From Bacteroidales bacterium M6 (GTDB lineage Bacteria > Bacteroidota > Bacteroidia > Bacteroidales > Muribaculaceae): a stretch of DNA of 64,000 nucleotides. The DNA lies in NCBI GenBank assembly GCA_001689485.1, contig LUJQ01000049.1, positions 1 to 64,000 on the forward strand. The letters run 5' to 3'. A program made the translations under genes and the position numbers. Of the stretch, positions 43,644 through 52,252 are shown piece after piece (position 1 is the stretch's first letter; each line of letters starts with the position of its first letter). The notes beneath the pieces were generated by a model, which worked only from the letters and a program-made list of their open reading frames with translations, was not told the DNA's origin and searched no databases.

Positions 43644-45137
43644 ATGGCTTATAATTTTATCACCGCCCAGGAAGCGGCTGAGATGATTAACAACGGCGAC
43701 ACCCTTGGTCTGTCGGGCTTCACCGCCCCGGGTAACCCCAAGTCGATAACCGAAGCTGTAGCCCACAAAGCTGAACGCGAACACGCCGAAGGGCGCGAGT
43801 TCAAAGTGAACATTTTCACAGGCGCATCGACCAACGACCATGTTGACGGCATCCTGTCGCGCAACAATGCGATCAACATGCGTGCACCTTACCAAAATAC
43901 ACCCGACCTGCGCAAACGCATAAACGCCCACGATGCGCATTATTTCGACCGCCACCTGTCGGAAATGGCCCAGGAAACCCGTTACGGATTCTATGGCGAC
44001 ACAGATGTGGCAATAATCGAAGCCGCAGCGATTTCAGAAGATGGGGAAGTGTTGCTTGGCTGCGGATTGGGCAATATCCCGACATATGCGCCACGTGCAA
44101 AACATATCTTCATCGAACTCAATGAGGCACTCCCCCAATCACTCCTCGGGATGCACGACATCTATTTGCCCCAGGATCCCCCTTACCGCCGCGAAATACC
44201 CATCTATGCACCTAACGACCGCATCGGACGCCCGACGCTGAAAATCGACCCCGCAAAAGTGCGTGGCATCGTCCGCACCAATGCCCTCGACGGCGTGAAA
44301 AGCTTTACCAAACCCGACGAGGTGTCAGAACGCATCGGCGCCAACGTGGTTCGTTTCCTTGTGAGCGAATACCGCAAAGGCCGCATCCCGAAAGAATTCC
44401 TCCCCCTGCAAAGCGGCGTGGGCAACGTGGCCAATGCAGTGCTCAATTACCTGTGTCTCGACAAGGAACTCCCCAACTTCATGATGTACACGGAAGTTGT
44501 ACAGGATTCCGTGCTTGAACTGCTTCGCACAGGCAAGTGCACATTCGCCAGCACATGCTCCATGACATTCTCCGACGAGGTTGAGACACAGCTGTTTGCC
44601 GACCTCGACTTCTTCCACGACAAAATCATGCTCCGCCCCGCCGAAATTTCCAACAACCCGGAAGTTATCCGCCGTCTCGGCGTAATCGCCATGAACACGG
44701 CTCTGGAAGCCGACATATTCGGATGCGTGAACTCCACCCATGTGCTCGGCACCAGGATGATGAACGGTATCGGTGGTTCGGGCGATTTCACCCGCAACTC
44801 CTACATCTCGATTTTCTCATGCCCGTCGGTTACCAAAGAAGGCCTCATCAGCAATATCGTGCCGATGGTGTCGCATATCGACCATAGCGAGCACTCTGTC
44901 GACATCCTCATCACCGACCAAGGTATCGCCGACCTGCGAGCAAAAGACCCCGAACAACGCGCACATGAAATCATCGAAAACTGCGCGCATCCCGACTACC
45001 GTCCCCTGCTGCGTGAATACCTGCGCATGAGCAAAGGCGGTCAGACACCTGCAACCCTCAATGCGGCATTCGCTTTCCACACCGAATTCGCCTCATCGGG
45101 CGACATGCGCAAAACCGATTTCTCAAAATTCGTATAA
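43644..45137 (+). CDS. Acetyl-CoA hydrolase/transferase family (succinate CoA-transferase type)
   Basis: A 497-residue class I CoA-transferase of the acetate/succinate type, moving CoA between acyl-CoA and a carboxylate (acetate, succinate or propionate) in fermentative metabolism. LSGFTAPGNPKSI near the N-terminus binds CoA. The catalytic glutamate is in YTEVVQDSV near residue 290, and GIGGSGDFTRNSYISIF plus IVPMVSHIDHSEHSVD mark the C-terminal domain. Length and motifs are normal. In Bacteroidetes such enzymes are used for propionate/succinate and acetate production. It stands in its own transcription unit. Confidence 0.93.
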   Translation: MAYNFITAQEAAEMINNGDTLGLSGFTAPGNPKSITEAVAHKAEREHAEGREFKVNIFTGASTNDHVDGILSRNNAINMRAPYQNTPDLRKRINAHDAHYFDRHLSEMAQETRYGFYGDTDVAIIEAAAISEDGEVLLGCGLGNIPTYAPRAKHIFIELNEALPQSLLGMHDIYLPQDPPYRREIPIYAPNDRIGRPTLKIDPAKVRGIVRTNALDGVKSFTKPDEVSERIGANVVRFLVSEYRKGRIPKEFLPLQSGVGNVANAVLNYLCLDKELPNFMMYTEVVQDSVLELLRTGKCTFASTCSMTFSDEVETQLFADLDFFHDKIMLRPAEISNNPEVIRRLGVIAMNTALEADIFGCVNSTHVLGTRMMNGIGGSGDFTRNSYISIFSCPSVTKEGLISNIVPMVSHIDHSEHSVDILITDQGIADLRAKDPEQRAHEIIENCAHPDYRPLLREYLRMSKGGQTPATLNAAFAFHTEFASSGDMRKTDFSKFV

Positions 45138-45158
45138 TCCAACCGCAAAAATATGGCA

Positions 45159-45190
45159 GAGGGGGTGTCGGACAAATCCGACACCCCCTC
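45159..45190 (+). terminator. GC-rich hairpin after the CoA-transferase gene
   Basis: A perfect 14-bp stem (45159-45172 with 45177-45190) with a 4-base loop. It lacks a T-run, so termination strength is uncertain. Confidence 0.6.
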
Positions 45191-45300
45191 GCTCCGCAGA
45201 TAAACTATCCTGCACACCGGAGAATCCTGACAGAAGCATACGGCACAAGCTTATCACCCACCGCCCCGGCCTAAAGCTCCAACCTCAAACACCTATTCTA

Positions 45301-46227
45301 ATGAAATTAGCTTCCTTACGCCAAAAAATCAAGCCTTGGATGCTGCCTATCGCCATGCTGACCGGCATCCTGCTTCATAATTACATCGGGTATGTGGCAT
45401 TTCTTTCCCGTTACCTGATTTTCATAATGCTGCTCATAACATATTGCCGCGTAAAAGCAAGCGATTTCCACATAGGCGGATACATTTATACGCTTTTGTG
45501 CGCACAAATCGGCGGCGCGGTTTGCGCCTATCTGCTCTTGAACCCGTTTAACGAGATTTTGGCACAGGGTGCATTCATATGCTTCTTTTGTCCGACAGCC
45601 ACCGCCGCCCCGGTTATAACCGGAATACTTGGAGGAAGTATTTCACGGGTAGCCACTTTTTCCCTCTTCAGTCACGTATCGGTTGCAATACTGGCCCCGT
45701 TTCTGTTATCATGGATGGCCGGGGAGAGTACACCCGCATCTGAAATCAGCTTTTCCGACTCGGCCTTTACAATTGCAATCACGGTGCTGCCGCTCATCCT
45801 TGGCCCGTTGGCAATAGCCTTTCTGTTGCAACGTTTTTCACCTAAAACACGCGATGCCATTGCCAATCACCAAGGTCTGTCGTTCTACATATGGGCGTTC
45901 GCATTGATTATCGTTGTCGGCAACTCGGTAAGCTTCATCCTCCATGAACCGTCCGACATGGTTCCAGAAATAGTCATGCTTGCAGGAATATCCTTAATTG
46001 CGTGCATACTGCAGTTTTTCATCGGACGCAAAACAGGCGCACATTACGGCGATACCGTCTCAGGGTCGCAGAGCCTAGGCCAAAAAAACACAGTGCTTGC
46101 CATATGGCTCTCATTAACCTATCTCGACCCTATTATCTCCGTAGCCCCGGCGGCCTATGTGGCGTGGCACAACACATTCAACGCCATTCAGATATACCGG
46201 CATGAAAAAACCTTAAAAAGCAGTTGA
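45301..46227 (+). CDS. BASS-family-like transporter
   Basis: A 308-residue polytopic membrane protein with about nine helices and little hydrophilic sequence. It has the crossed-helix pattern of bile acid/sodium symporters, with CPTATAAPVITGILGG near residue 100 and SGSQSLGQKNTVLAIWL near 260 as the likely unwound helix segments. The substrate is unknown; BASS relatives move organic anions such as bile acids or pantoate. The start is ATG 45301; an upstream frame overlaps the preceding gene. It lies between the CoA-transferase and Crp/Fnr genes in the same direction. Confidence 0.72.
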   Translation: MKLASLRQKIKPWMLPIAMLTGILLHNYIGYVAFLSRYLIFIMLLITYCRVKASDFHIGGYIYTLLCAQIGGAVCAYLLLNPFNEILAQGAFICFFCPTATAAPVITGILGGSISRVATFSLFSHVSVAILAPFLLSWMAGESTPASEISFSDSAFTIAITVLPLILGPLAIAFLLQRFSPKTRDAIANHQGLSFYIWAFALIIVVGNSVSFILHEPSDMVPEIVMLAGISLIACILQFFIGRKTGAHYGDTVSGSQSLGQKNTVLAIWLSLTYLDPIISVAPAAYVAWHNTFNAIQIYRHEKTLKSS

Positions 46228-46321
46228 TACAACGCATCGCACCGCCGGGATGCACGCAACAATAACCTAAGCAAAGATTCAGGTAGCGTCCTAACTTTCC
46301 CTCCGCACAAAACGTTTTAAC

Positions 46322-46357
46322 TTAGAGTGTGAAGCAACGGAAAACTTCACACTCTAA
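46322..46357. promoter_or_regulatory. Perfect inverted repeat upstream of the Crp/Fnr gene
   Basis: A 13-bp perfect inverted repeat (46322-46334 with 46345-46357) around a 10-base loop. It contains TGTGA and TCACA half-sites as in Crp operators, but 14 bases apart instead of 6. It may be an autoregulatory operator, a 5' UTR hairpin or a weak terminator for the upstream gene. Confidence 0.5.
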
Positions 46358-46387
46358 AAACATCTAAACCAAACGAATATAATAACA

Positions 46388-47071
46388 ATGGATAATATCA
46401 GCATGTATGAAACCCTGCTGGGACTGCCGCTTTTTGCAGGTGTATCCCGGCAAAAAATATCAGAGGTAGCAGGCAAAAACAAACTACACTTCCTGAAATA
46501 CGCTCCTGACGAACAGATTATAACCGCAGGAGAGCTGTGCACACATATAAAATCGATTATTGCCGGGTCGGTGAGGGTTACAATAGAAAGCGATGACAAT
46601 CGTTTCAGGGTCAGCCAGACTCTTTCCGCCCCCGACATAATCGCCCCGGATTTCTTTTTCGGCAAAACCACCAACTACCCCGCATCTGTCAAGGCCATTG
46701 ACACTGTAGGCATACTTCAAATCGACAAAAATGATTTCCTCAACATTATAAACTCCGACCCTATATTCTTGTTCAACTATCTGAACATTCTTTCAATGAA
46801 TGCGCAGCTCTCGGTTGAAGGAGTATTGGCACTTACATCCGGCTCACTCGAAAAGCGTATAGCATATTGGATTGTGGCACTTACCCAATCAAACGGTCAA
46901 GACATCGTGCTCCAATGCCGTCAACGCGACATGTACACTGTTTTCGGCGTACCACGTCAATCGCTCATATGCGCACTTGACAATATGAAAAGTTCAGGCA
47001 TCATCGACTACACCGCACAGGAAATACAAGTGCTCCAACGTCGCGAACTGATGAACATACTCATGGCCTAA
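46388..47071 (+). CDS. Crp/Fnr family transcriptional regulator
   Basis: A 227-residue one-component regulator: an N-terminal cyclic-nucleotide-like beta-roll (about 15-125, with AGELCTHIKSIIAGSVRV) and a C-terminal winged helix (about 155-225, with RQRDMYTVFGVPRQSLICAL as helix-turn-helix). There are no cysteines arranged for an Fnr iron-sulfur cluster, and the cAMP-contacting residues are not clear, so the ligand is unknown. It follows the BASS-like gene by about 160 bases and may regulate it or the CoA-transferase. A perfect inverted repeat lies 31 bases upstream of its start. Confidence 0.87.
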   Translation: MDNISMYETLLGLPLFAGVSRQKISEVAGKNKLHFLKYAPDEQIITAGELCTHIKSIIAGSVRVTIESDDNRFRVSQTLSAPDIIAPDFFFGKTTNYPASVKAIDTVGILQIDKNDFLNIINSDPIFLFNYLNILSMNAQLSVEGVLALTSGSLEKRIAYWIVALTQSNGQDIVLQCRQRDMYTVFGVPRQSLICALDNMKSSGIIDYTAQEIQVLQRRELMNILMA

Positions 47072-47272
47072 AACGGTTGCACAAACGGTTAAAATTGCAC
47101 ATATGTGATATTGATACACGTAATTTTATCTATATTATCATCTATATTTACACATCCATTACACTGCAATATATATCTGTTTTCCAGCTAATTACACAAT
47201 TACGTCGTCTATATTCTTTATATGGATGCTTTATCGGTCGCAAAATCTATTGACAACGCATCTATTCTGATG
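47072..47272. other. AT-rich intergenic segment with repeated motifs
   Basis: About 200 bases with repeated ACGGTT, TTGCACA and TCTATATT words and no gene. It precedes the candidate noncoding RNA promoter. Confidence 0.4.
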
Positions 47273-47280
47273 TAACTTTG
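47273..47280 (+). promoter_or_regulatory. -7 element for the candidate noncoding RNA
   Basis: TAACTTTG matches TAnnTTTG. TTGA at 47250-47253 lies 19 bases upstream. No coding gene starts within 500 bases downstream. Confidence 0.5.
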
Positions 47281-47286
47281 CATTGC

Positions 47287-47537
47287 AAACGAAAGGTAAC
47301 ACGCCTGAATATGGCGCACCTTCCATCAGGATTAAAGACAAAAGGATTTGTTTGATTGATTAAGTAAATTAGTTTTTAGGGTTAGTATTATCAGAAAAGA
47401 CCTGATTAATATTTTTGGAAAAATCAAGGTAATAATCGTGTTTTATGTTAGGTTTGTTAGCCTTGCATCGTGAATAAAAACAACGGGCAAGGATTACTAA
47501 ACGGCCGCTCCGCGAGGAGCGGCTTCGTTTGTTTTTT
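47287..47537 (+). ncRNA. Candidate structured noncoding RNA of about 250 nt
   Basis: A complete transcription unit without a real gene. A -7 element at 47273-47280 is followed by a 5' hairpin (AAGGT and CGCC at 47293-47305 pairing with GGCG and ACCTT at 47313-47322), a middle hairpin (CCTTGC at 47461-47466 with GCAAGG at 47487-47492), and an intrinsic terminator (8-bp stem 47504-47511 with 47516-47523, GCGA tetraloop, T-rich tail). The only plus-strand open frames are 14 codons (47311-47355) and 10 codons (47445-47477). It could be a 6S-like or trans-acting small RNA; I do not recognise a known family. Confidence 0.5.
47504..47537 (+). terminator. Intrinsic terminator with GNRA tetraloop
   Basis: Stem GCCGCTCC/GGAGCGGC with loop GCGA, then a T-rich tail ending in six Ts. 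It ends the candidate noncoding RNA. Confidence 0.8.
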
Positions 47538-47810
47538 AATGTATATGACACAATCATCGCCAATGCGCCCAAAACAGGTATGAACGCAAGCCGACAACCA
47601 ATCTCATTACAATAAATCTATGAGGTTTGTAACGAAAGGCTGCGACAGCATCACAAGCCTTTTTTTGAACTAAAAATAAATCCATGGCGTTATTCTGACA
47701 AAAGTAAGTGCTACGAGGGTAATTCATAACCAAATCAGATTTCAACCCCTTTTATGCCACTTTATGAGAGAAGTATTCTACTATTTTTTGTAAACTAAAT
47801 TCTATTTGAA
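47538..47810. other. Intergenic segment upstream of ompA
   Basis: Contains a second terminator-like hairpin (AAGGCT/AGCCTT around 47634-47661, then seven Ts) and, on the minus strand, a TACTTTTG -7 element (47699-47706) followed by a 43-codon open frame with no recognisable product. A consensus ompA promoter is not obvious; TATTTTTTG near 47782 is off by one base. Confidence 0.4.
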
Positions 47811-49022
47811 ATGAAAAAGAACTTAGCATTAGTCATGGCGACAACATGTCTCGGGCTATTTGCCACGAACACCGCCAAGGCTCAAGAAGGAATTGTAGTC
47901 GAGGAGGAAACAGTCGCCATAACCGACGCCACAAACTGCAAAACGCAGTATTTTGTCAACAAAAATGACAACTGGTTCATCCAGCTCGGAGCAGGAATCG
48001 ATGTGCCCCTGGTAGAAAACCGCCTTGTCGACGGCAAAGCCAAGCGACACATCACCGCTGCCTACAACCTTGGGTTCGGCAAATGGTTCTCACCCTACAT
48101 CGGCTTCCGTTTCAGCGGCTATTACGGCGCCATGCACTGGGATAACGAAAGCTACAGCAAGGCTAAATATGCCAATTTGAATTTCGATTTCATGTGGGAT
48201 ATGTGCAATTCGCTCGGTGGGGTTGACGCTGACCGCCCGGTAAGTGTGATTCCATTCGTCGGTATAGGAGGTACATACGTATGGGATATCAAATCCGATG
48301 GAACCAATATCTACCGCCATTCGGGCGATTTGAAAACCTCATCATGGACACTGCCTGTATCGGCAGGTATCCAGTTCAGGTTCCGCCTTTGCAGATATGT
48401 CGACTTCTTCCTTGAAGGACGCGCAAGCTTCTATGGCGACAATTTCAACGGTGCAGCCTATGACGAACCGTTAGACGTCAACATCCAGGCAACAGGCGGG
48501 TTCTCGTTCAACATCGGCGGCGTAAACTACAAGGCATACAACGCATGCCGCGACCTAGCCTATATCAACTCTCTTAACGGGCAGGTTAACGCCCTACGCG
48601 GCGAACTCGCCGCCACAGGTGCCGCCCTCGCTGCCGCACAGGCACAGCTCCCCTGCCCCGAAGTAGTAGCAGTGGAATGCCCCGAAAACAACGCCGCGCC
48701 GATGATGTCGACAGTACGTTTCAAAATCAACTCTGCAGACATTTCAGATGAAGAGATGGTCAACGTTTACAACACTGCCGAATATCTTAAGGCAAACCCG
48801 TCGGTCAACGTGCTTATCAAAGGATATGCCGATAAGGATACCGGCACTTCCGAATACAACCAGGCACTCTCCCAGAAACGCGCACAGGCAGTTTACGACA
48901 TCCTTACAAAGACCTATGGCGTCGACAAGAGCCGTCTTGCCATTGAAGCCGAAGGAAGCTCGCAACAGCTCTACAACGTCAACAGCTGGAACCGCATCGT
49001 AATATTTGTGCCAGGCAACTGA
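47811..49022 (+). CDS. OmpA family outer-membrane protein
   Basis: A 403-residue outer-membrane protein with a signal peptide of about 24 residues. The N-terminal half (about 45-240) is an 8-stranded-barrel-like domain rich in aromatic residues. An Ala-rich helical linker follows (about 260-285). The C-terminal 105 residues form an OmpA-like peptidoglycan-binding domain (VRFKINSADISDEEM, IKGYADKDTGTSEYNQALSQKRAQAV). It probably links the outer membrane to the cell wall and is likely abundant. The 740-base upstream gap with a candidate noncoding RNA is unusual for such a gene. Confidence 0.92.
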   Translation: MKKNLALVMATTCLGLFATNTAKAQEGIVVEEETVAITDATNCKTQYFVNKNDNWFIQLGAGIDVPLVENRLVDGKAKRHITAAYNLGFGKWFSPYIGFRFSGYYGAMHWDNESYSKAKYANLNFDFMWDMCNSLGGVDADRPVSVIPFVGIGGTYVWDIKSDGTNIYRHSGDLKTSSWTLPVSAGIQFRFRLCRYVDFFLEGRASFYGDNFNGAAYDEPLDVNIQATGGFSFNIGGVNYKAYNACRDLAYINSLNGQVNALRGELAATGAALAAAQAQLPCPEVVAVECPENNAAPMMSTVRFKINSADISDEEMVNVYNTAEYLKANPSVNVLIKGYADKDTGTSEYNQALSQKRAQAVYDILTKTYGVDKSRLAIEAEGSSQQLYNVNSWNRIVIFVPGN

Positions 49023-49087
49023 TTCCTTACCGGAAAAGACTTATCCGCAAGAATTTATTAGACAACCGAAACAATACGACTTCAACG

Positions 49088-49122
49088 AATGCCCCGGATT
49101 CCATAATTCGGGGCATTTTTTG
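49088..49122 (+). terminator. Terminator after ompA
   Basis: An 11-bp stem with one G-T wobble (49088-49098 with 49107-49117) followed by Ts. Its tail abuts the -7 element of the next gene. Confidence 0.75.
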
Positions 49123-49130
49123 TAACTTTG
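49123..49130 (+). promoter_or_regulatory. -7 element directly in front of the DAHP synthase start
   Basis: TAACTTTG ends 7 bases before the ATG at 49138. The transcript would start at or within a few bases of the start codon, so it is likely leaderless or nearly so. Confidence 0.5.
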
Positions 49131-49137
49131 CATTACG

Positions 49138-50253
49138 ATGAAAGAAACTGTTGACACCCACGGAGACATACATGATAAAGACACCTGCCTGCGCGAGGAA
49201 TTCGACGGGATTATCCCAGCGGTTCCGGCTACCGAAGGGAGCCCGGTGGTAATTGCCGGCCCATGCAGTGCCGAAAGCAGAGAACAGACACTTTCCTGCG
49301 CCAAGCTGCTATCCAAGGCAGGGATAAAAATATTCAGGGCAGGATTATGGAAACCGCGCACGCGTCCAGGCTGCTTTGAGGGTTGTGGCGAAACCGGCCT
49401 GCAATGGTTGGCCGAGGTTAAAGAAACAACCGGGATGCTCACTGCCACAGAAGTAGCTTCCCCCCGTCACGTAGAGCTGGCGTTGGAATCGGGTGTCAAC
49501 ATTCTTTGGCTTGGCGCACGCACCACCACCAACCCGTTCGCAGTCCAGGAAATAGCCGAAGCCCTTCATGGCACCGATGCCGCCATTTTGGTTAAAAATC
49601 CGGCCAACCCCGATCTCGACCTATGGATAGGGGCGCTGCAACGGATTCATAATGCCGGGATAAGCCGAATTTCGGCGGTGCACCGTGGCTTCAGTTCCTA
49701 CGGCAACCGATTCTACCGAAACCCGCCCCAATGGCATATCCCCATCGAACTCCACAGGCGCCTGCCATCATTGCAGTTTATATGCGACCCAAGCCATATA
49801 GGCGGGAAGCGCGACCTTATAATGCCGCTGGCACAACAAGCCTTAGACCTCGGATTTGACGGGATTATCGTAGAAAGCCACCCGGTTCCCGACGAAGCCC
49901 TAAGCGATGCCTCACAGCAGATAACGCCACAACAGCTAGGCGATATTCTCCAACATCTTAAAATACGTTCCGGCCACAATGTTGATAACGATTTGCAGAC
50001 CTTGCGCCAGCAAATCGACCAGCTTGACGGCGAACTGTTGGAAATACTCAGTAGGCGCATGAAAGTGTCAACCGAGATAGGCAGGCTGAAAAAGGAACAC
50101 AACCTGACCGTATTGCAACCGAAACGCTATGACGCTTTGATGAAATCACGTGTAAACGAAGCCGAATCCATGGGTCTTGACCGCGAGTTCATATCATCGT
50201 TACTCGCCGCAATCCATGCCGAATCAGTCAACTGCCAATTAAAGCTTGACTAA
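49138..50253 (+). CDS. Bifunctional DAHP synthase / chorismate mutase
   Basis: A 371-residue fusion enzyme at the head and branch point of aromatic amino-acid synthesis. Residues about 35-270 form a KDOPS-like DAHP synthase barrel (VIAGPCSAESREQTL, GLWKPRTRPGCFEG, DPSHIGGKRDLI with the metal-site residues). Residues 289-371 are a type II chorismate mutase helix bundle (LRQQIDQLDGELLEILSRRM, with the catalytic Arg and Lys). The fusion lets prephenate- or chorismate-type feedback reach the first step. Bacteroidetes use this arrangement. No other aro gene is adjacent. Confidence 0.93.
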   Translation: MKETVDTHGDIHDKDTCLREEFDGIIPAVPATEGSPVVIAGPCSAESREQTLSCAKLLSKAGIKIFRAGLWKPRTRPGCFEGCGETGLQWLAEVKETTGMLTATEVASPRHVELALESGVNILWLGARTTTNPFAVQEIAEALHGTDAAILVKNPANPDLDLWIGALQRIHNAGISRISAVHRGFSSYGNRFYRNPPQWHIPIELHRRLPSLQFICDPSHIGGKRDLIMPLAQQALDLGFDGIIVESHPVPDEALSDASQQITPQQLGDILQHLKIRSGHNVDNDLQTLRQQIDQLDGELLEILSRRMKVSTEIGRLKKEHNLTVLQPKRYDALMKSRVNEAESMGLDREFISSLLAAIHAESVNCQLKLD

Positions 50254-50307
50254 AATACCAAAATCCGATAAAGGCATTTTTGTAAGTCGGCGCGTCTTCA
50301 ACCAATA

Positions 50308-51030
50308 TCATTGATTTAACAAGGAATGCGCCAACACAATCCATATGGCGGCACCCTCCTCGGTCACAACACGTATCCATACGCCATCAGCCGTATGCTG
50401 CATTATGCGTGCTTCGGAAACAGGCTTTCCAACCCCGTCGACCATCAGAACAGGATGCGAAACATCGACCGGATTATCCATCCCTACCGCATCGTCCCCT
50501 AGCAGCAGGTTGTCACACCCGAACCTGATTTCAGAACCTGTGGATAACGACACTACATCCAGCTGTTTGCGGTCAGCCGAGATAATAAACATGTTGCCCG
50601 GAGTGGAATAGCCGATTACCTGCCGACCAACAGACACCCGCATCGAAATATCGGCAAGTTCAGCCGCTATATCATCGTCAGGAACCGGGGGTTCACCCGG
50701 CAATGAGACATCAATAACCGTTATGCGGCATCTGACCCTCTTGTTATCGGCACTGACCCATATTTCCCCATAGCCACTTGAAAGGGCCTTTATTTCCAAA
50801 GAGCACCCGTCGATACCAACTTCCACAAAATCCGGCGATGAAACCAACGACACCTCCCCGGCATTCAACACTTTATTTATAAATACTTCCCCGACATTGA
50901 TATTTACATGCGCGGTTTCGAAAACTGGCCGTAACGCCCCCTCTTCGTTCGCCCTGTGCTTATCGCAACCTGCCAATGCCATTAAAACAAGCACCGGCAA
51001 CAGAATCAAAAATGCATGCAACCGCGACAT
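50308..51030 (-). CDS. Lipoprotein of unknown function
   Basis: A 240-residue predicted lipoprotein. The signal peptide ends at a lipobox near residue 22 (LMALAGC). The first third is beta-rich (FETAHVNINVGEVFINKVL), perhaps one Ig-like domain; a Pro/Asp linker (SLPGEPPVPDDD) leads to a second half I cannot name. The start at 51030 gives a proper signal; a frame to 51066 adds a poor N-terminus. It lies 52 bases from the endonuclease I-like gene in the same direction, and the two could be a pair. Confidence 0.6.
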   Translation of the reverse strand: MSRLHAFLILLPVLVLMALAGCDKHRANEEGALRPVFETAHVNINVGEVFINKVLNAGEVSLVSSPDFVEVGIDGCSLEIKALSSGYGEIWVSADNKRVRCRITVIDVSLPGEPPVPDDDIAAELADISMRVSVGRQVIGYSTPGNMFIISADRKQLDVVSLSTGSEIRFGCDNLLLGDDAVGMDNPVDVSHPVLMVDGVGKPVSEARIMQHTADGVWIRVVTEEGAAIWIVLAHSLLNQ

Positions 51031-51081
51031 ATTCACCCGATTATAGCAATCCATAACATAACACACCTATATCTGACACCA

Positions 51082-52155
51082 TTATTGGCGTATCTCAATC
51101 AAAACCTTGCCGATTACACCGTCCGCCTCAAAACGCAATTCATGAACCCCGGCTCCGGCATCCGATGGCTCAATATAACTGCCGGAGACCAAGCGCCCGT
51201 CAACATACCATACGGCATCATCAGGCACTGCCGGATGATAGAGGTGGATTTTAGAATCCGTGAGATTATACGACGGCTTCAATGGCACACGTTCCGACGT
51301 AGAGCCGCCTTGGGAACCCGAATGCCCGTCGCCGTCAAAAGGTAATCCGCATTTTTCACCCCAAAGGAACTCTGCAAGTGCCGGATATTCCACAAACGGA
51401 TTTATATTGCCCTGCCACTTTGCAAACTCAGCATTACGTCGGTGTTCTATTTCATCGACAGGGTCAGCCCTGTGCCACGCAAGCAACTGCCTCAATGCCC
51501 CGGCGCTGATGCCGGGATAATACTCCCTGGATGCATAGGCTCCTCCCTGGCCGCCGAATGTAATCAACCCGTCGCGATAAACAGTCAGCATATACATCAT
51601 TACCCGGGCAACATCCCCTTCATAACCGGCAGGGGGATTCCATAACATGCGGCGCTGCCCGTCGATAAAACCATAACCGACACTCCATAAACCATTTGCA
51701 AACTGATATTCAGCCACAGTGCCCGGAGGATAGGCAGCTTTCCATACCTTGGTTTCTGATTGCGAAAGAAAGATATTATACAAATCGTGTACTATCCCGT
51801 GTTGCACGCCGCTTTCCGGTTGCCACCACGACATGTCGACCACATTAACCGGGACAGCCTCAGGCGGCCCTTCCGATAATGATGGTGCAAAACCAAGCGG
51901 CAGCCCTGAAAAACGGTCGATATAGCCCTTGCCTCCGGCATTGGAATCTGTGCGTCTCAGAATTTCCCAAACACCGTTTTCCCACAATGCTTCCGTTACA
52001 TATCCCGTCGGACGGCAATCTGCTTCGACCGCCCGTTTAAGTTCAGACCCCGCAAGCCCGATCCATCCCTCCCCAGCCTCTGCCACAGCAGGGAGCGAAA
52101 CCGACATGCACGACAATAACCCACAAGCCGTAAAAATCTTATTAATGATTTTCAT
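51082..52155 (-). CDS. Secreted endonuclease I family protein
   Basis: A 357-residue exported protein with a signal peptide of about 24 residues. It has the endonuclease I fold. The central part has MLWNPPAGYEGDVARVMMYM and the C-terminal DEIEHRRNAEFAKWQGNINPF region, where the RN and QGN-NPF residues are the family's conserved DNA/metal-contacting signature. A Ser/Gly linker near 290 leads to a C-terminal Ig-like strand domain. The usual His-containing catalytic loop is altered (QHGIVHDLYNIFLS), so activity is likely but unproven. It may digest extracellular DNA for nutrients. Confidence 0.75.
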   Translation of the reverse strand: MKIINKIFTACGLLSCMSVSLPAVAEAGEGWIGLAGSELKRAVEADCRPTGYVTEALWENGVWEILRRTDSNAGGKGYIDRFSGLPLGFAPSLSEGPPEAVPVNVVDMSWWQPESGVQHGIVHDLYNIFLSQSETKVWKAAYPPGTVAEYQFANGLWSVGYGFIDGQRRMLWNPPAGYEGDVARVMMYMLTVYRDGLITFGGQGGAYASREYYPGISAGALRQLLAWHRADPVDEIEHRRNAEFAKWQGNINPFVEYPALAEFLWGEKCGLPFDGDGHSGSQGGSTSERVPLKPSYNLTDSKIHLYHPAVPDDAVWYVDGRLVSGSYIEPSDAGAGVHELRFEADGVIGKVLIEIRQ

Positions 52156-52183
52156 GGTAACTGTGATTTTACAGGTAAGAATA

Positions 52184-52224
52184 AACAAAAAGAGGATGCA
52201 TCGGAATTTCCGAAGCACCCTCCT
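52184..52224 (-). terminator. Minus-strand terminator after PPi-phosphofructokinase
   Basis: An imperfect hairpin (52193-52224) is followed on the minus strand by a T-run (complement of 52184-52192). Confidence 0.6.
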
Positions 52225-52252
52225 TTATCATATACGTTCGCTTTTAAGACAA

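Noticed and set aside
47554..47745. Small minus-strand gene with a -7 element upstream
   Set aside because: A 43-codon frame begins near 47682 behind TACTTTTG, but the product has no recognisable features and the region has plus-strand terminators. Evidence is too weak for a gene call.
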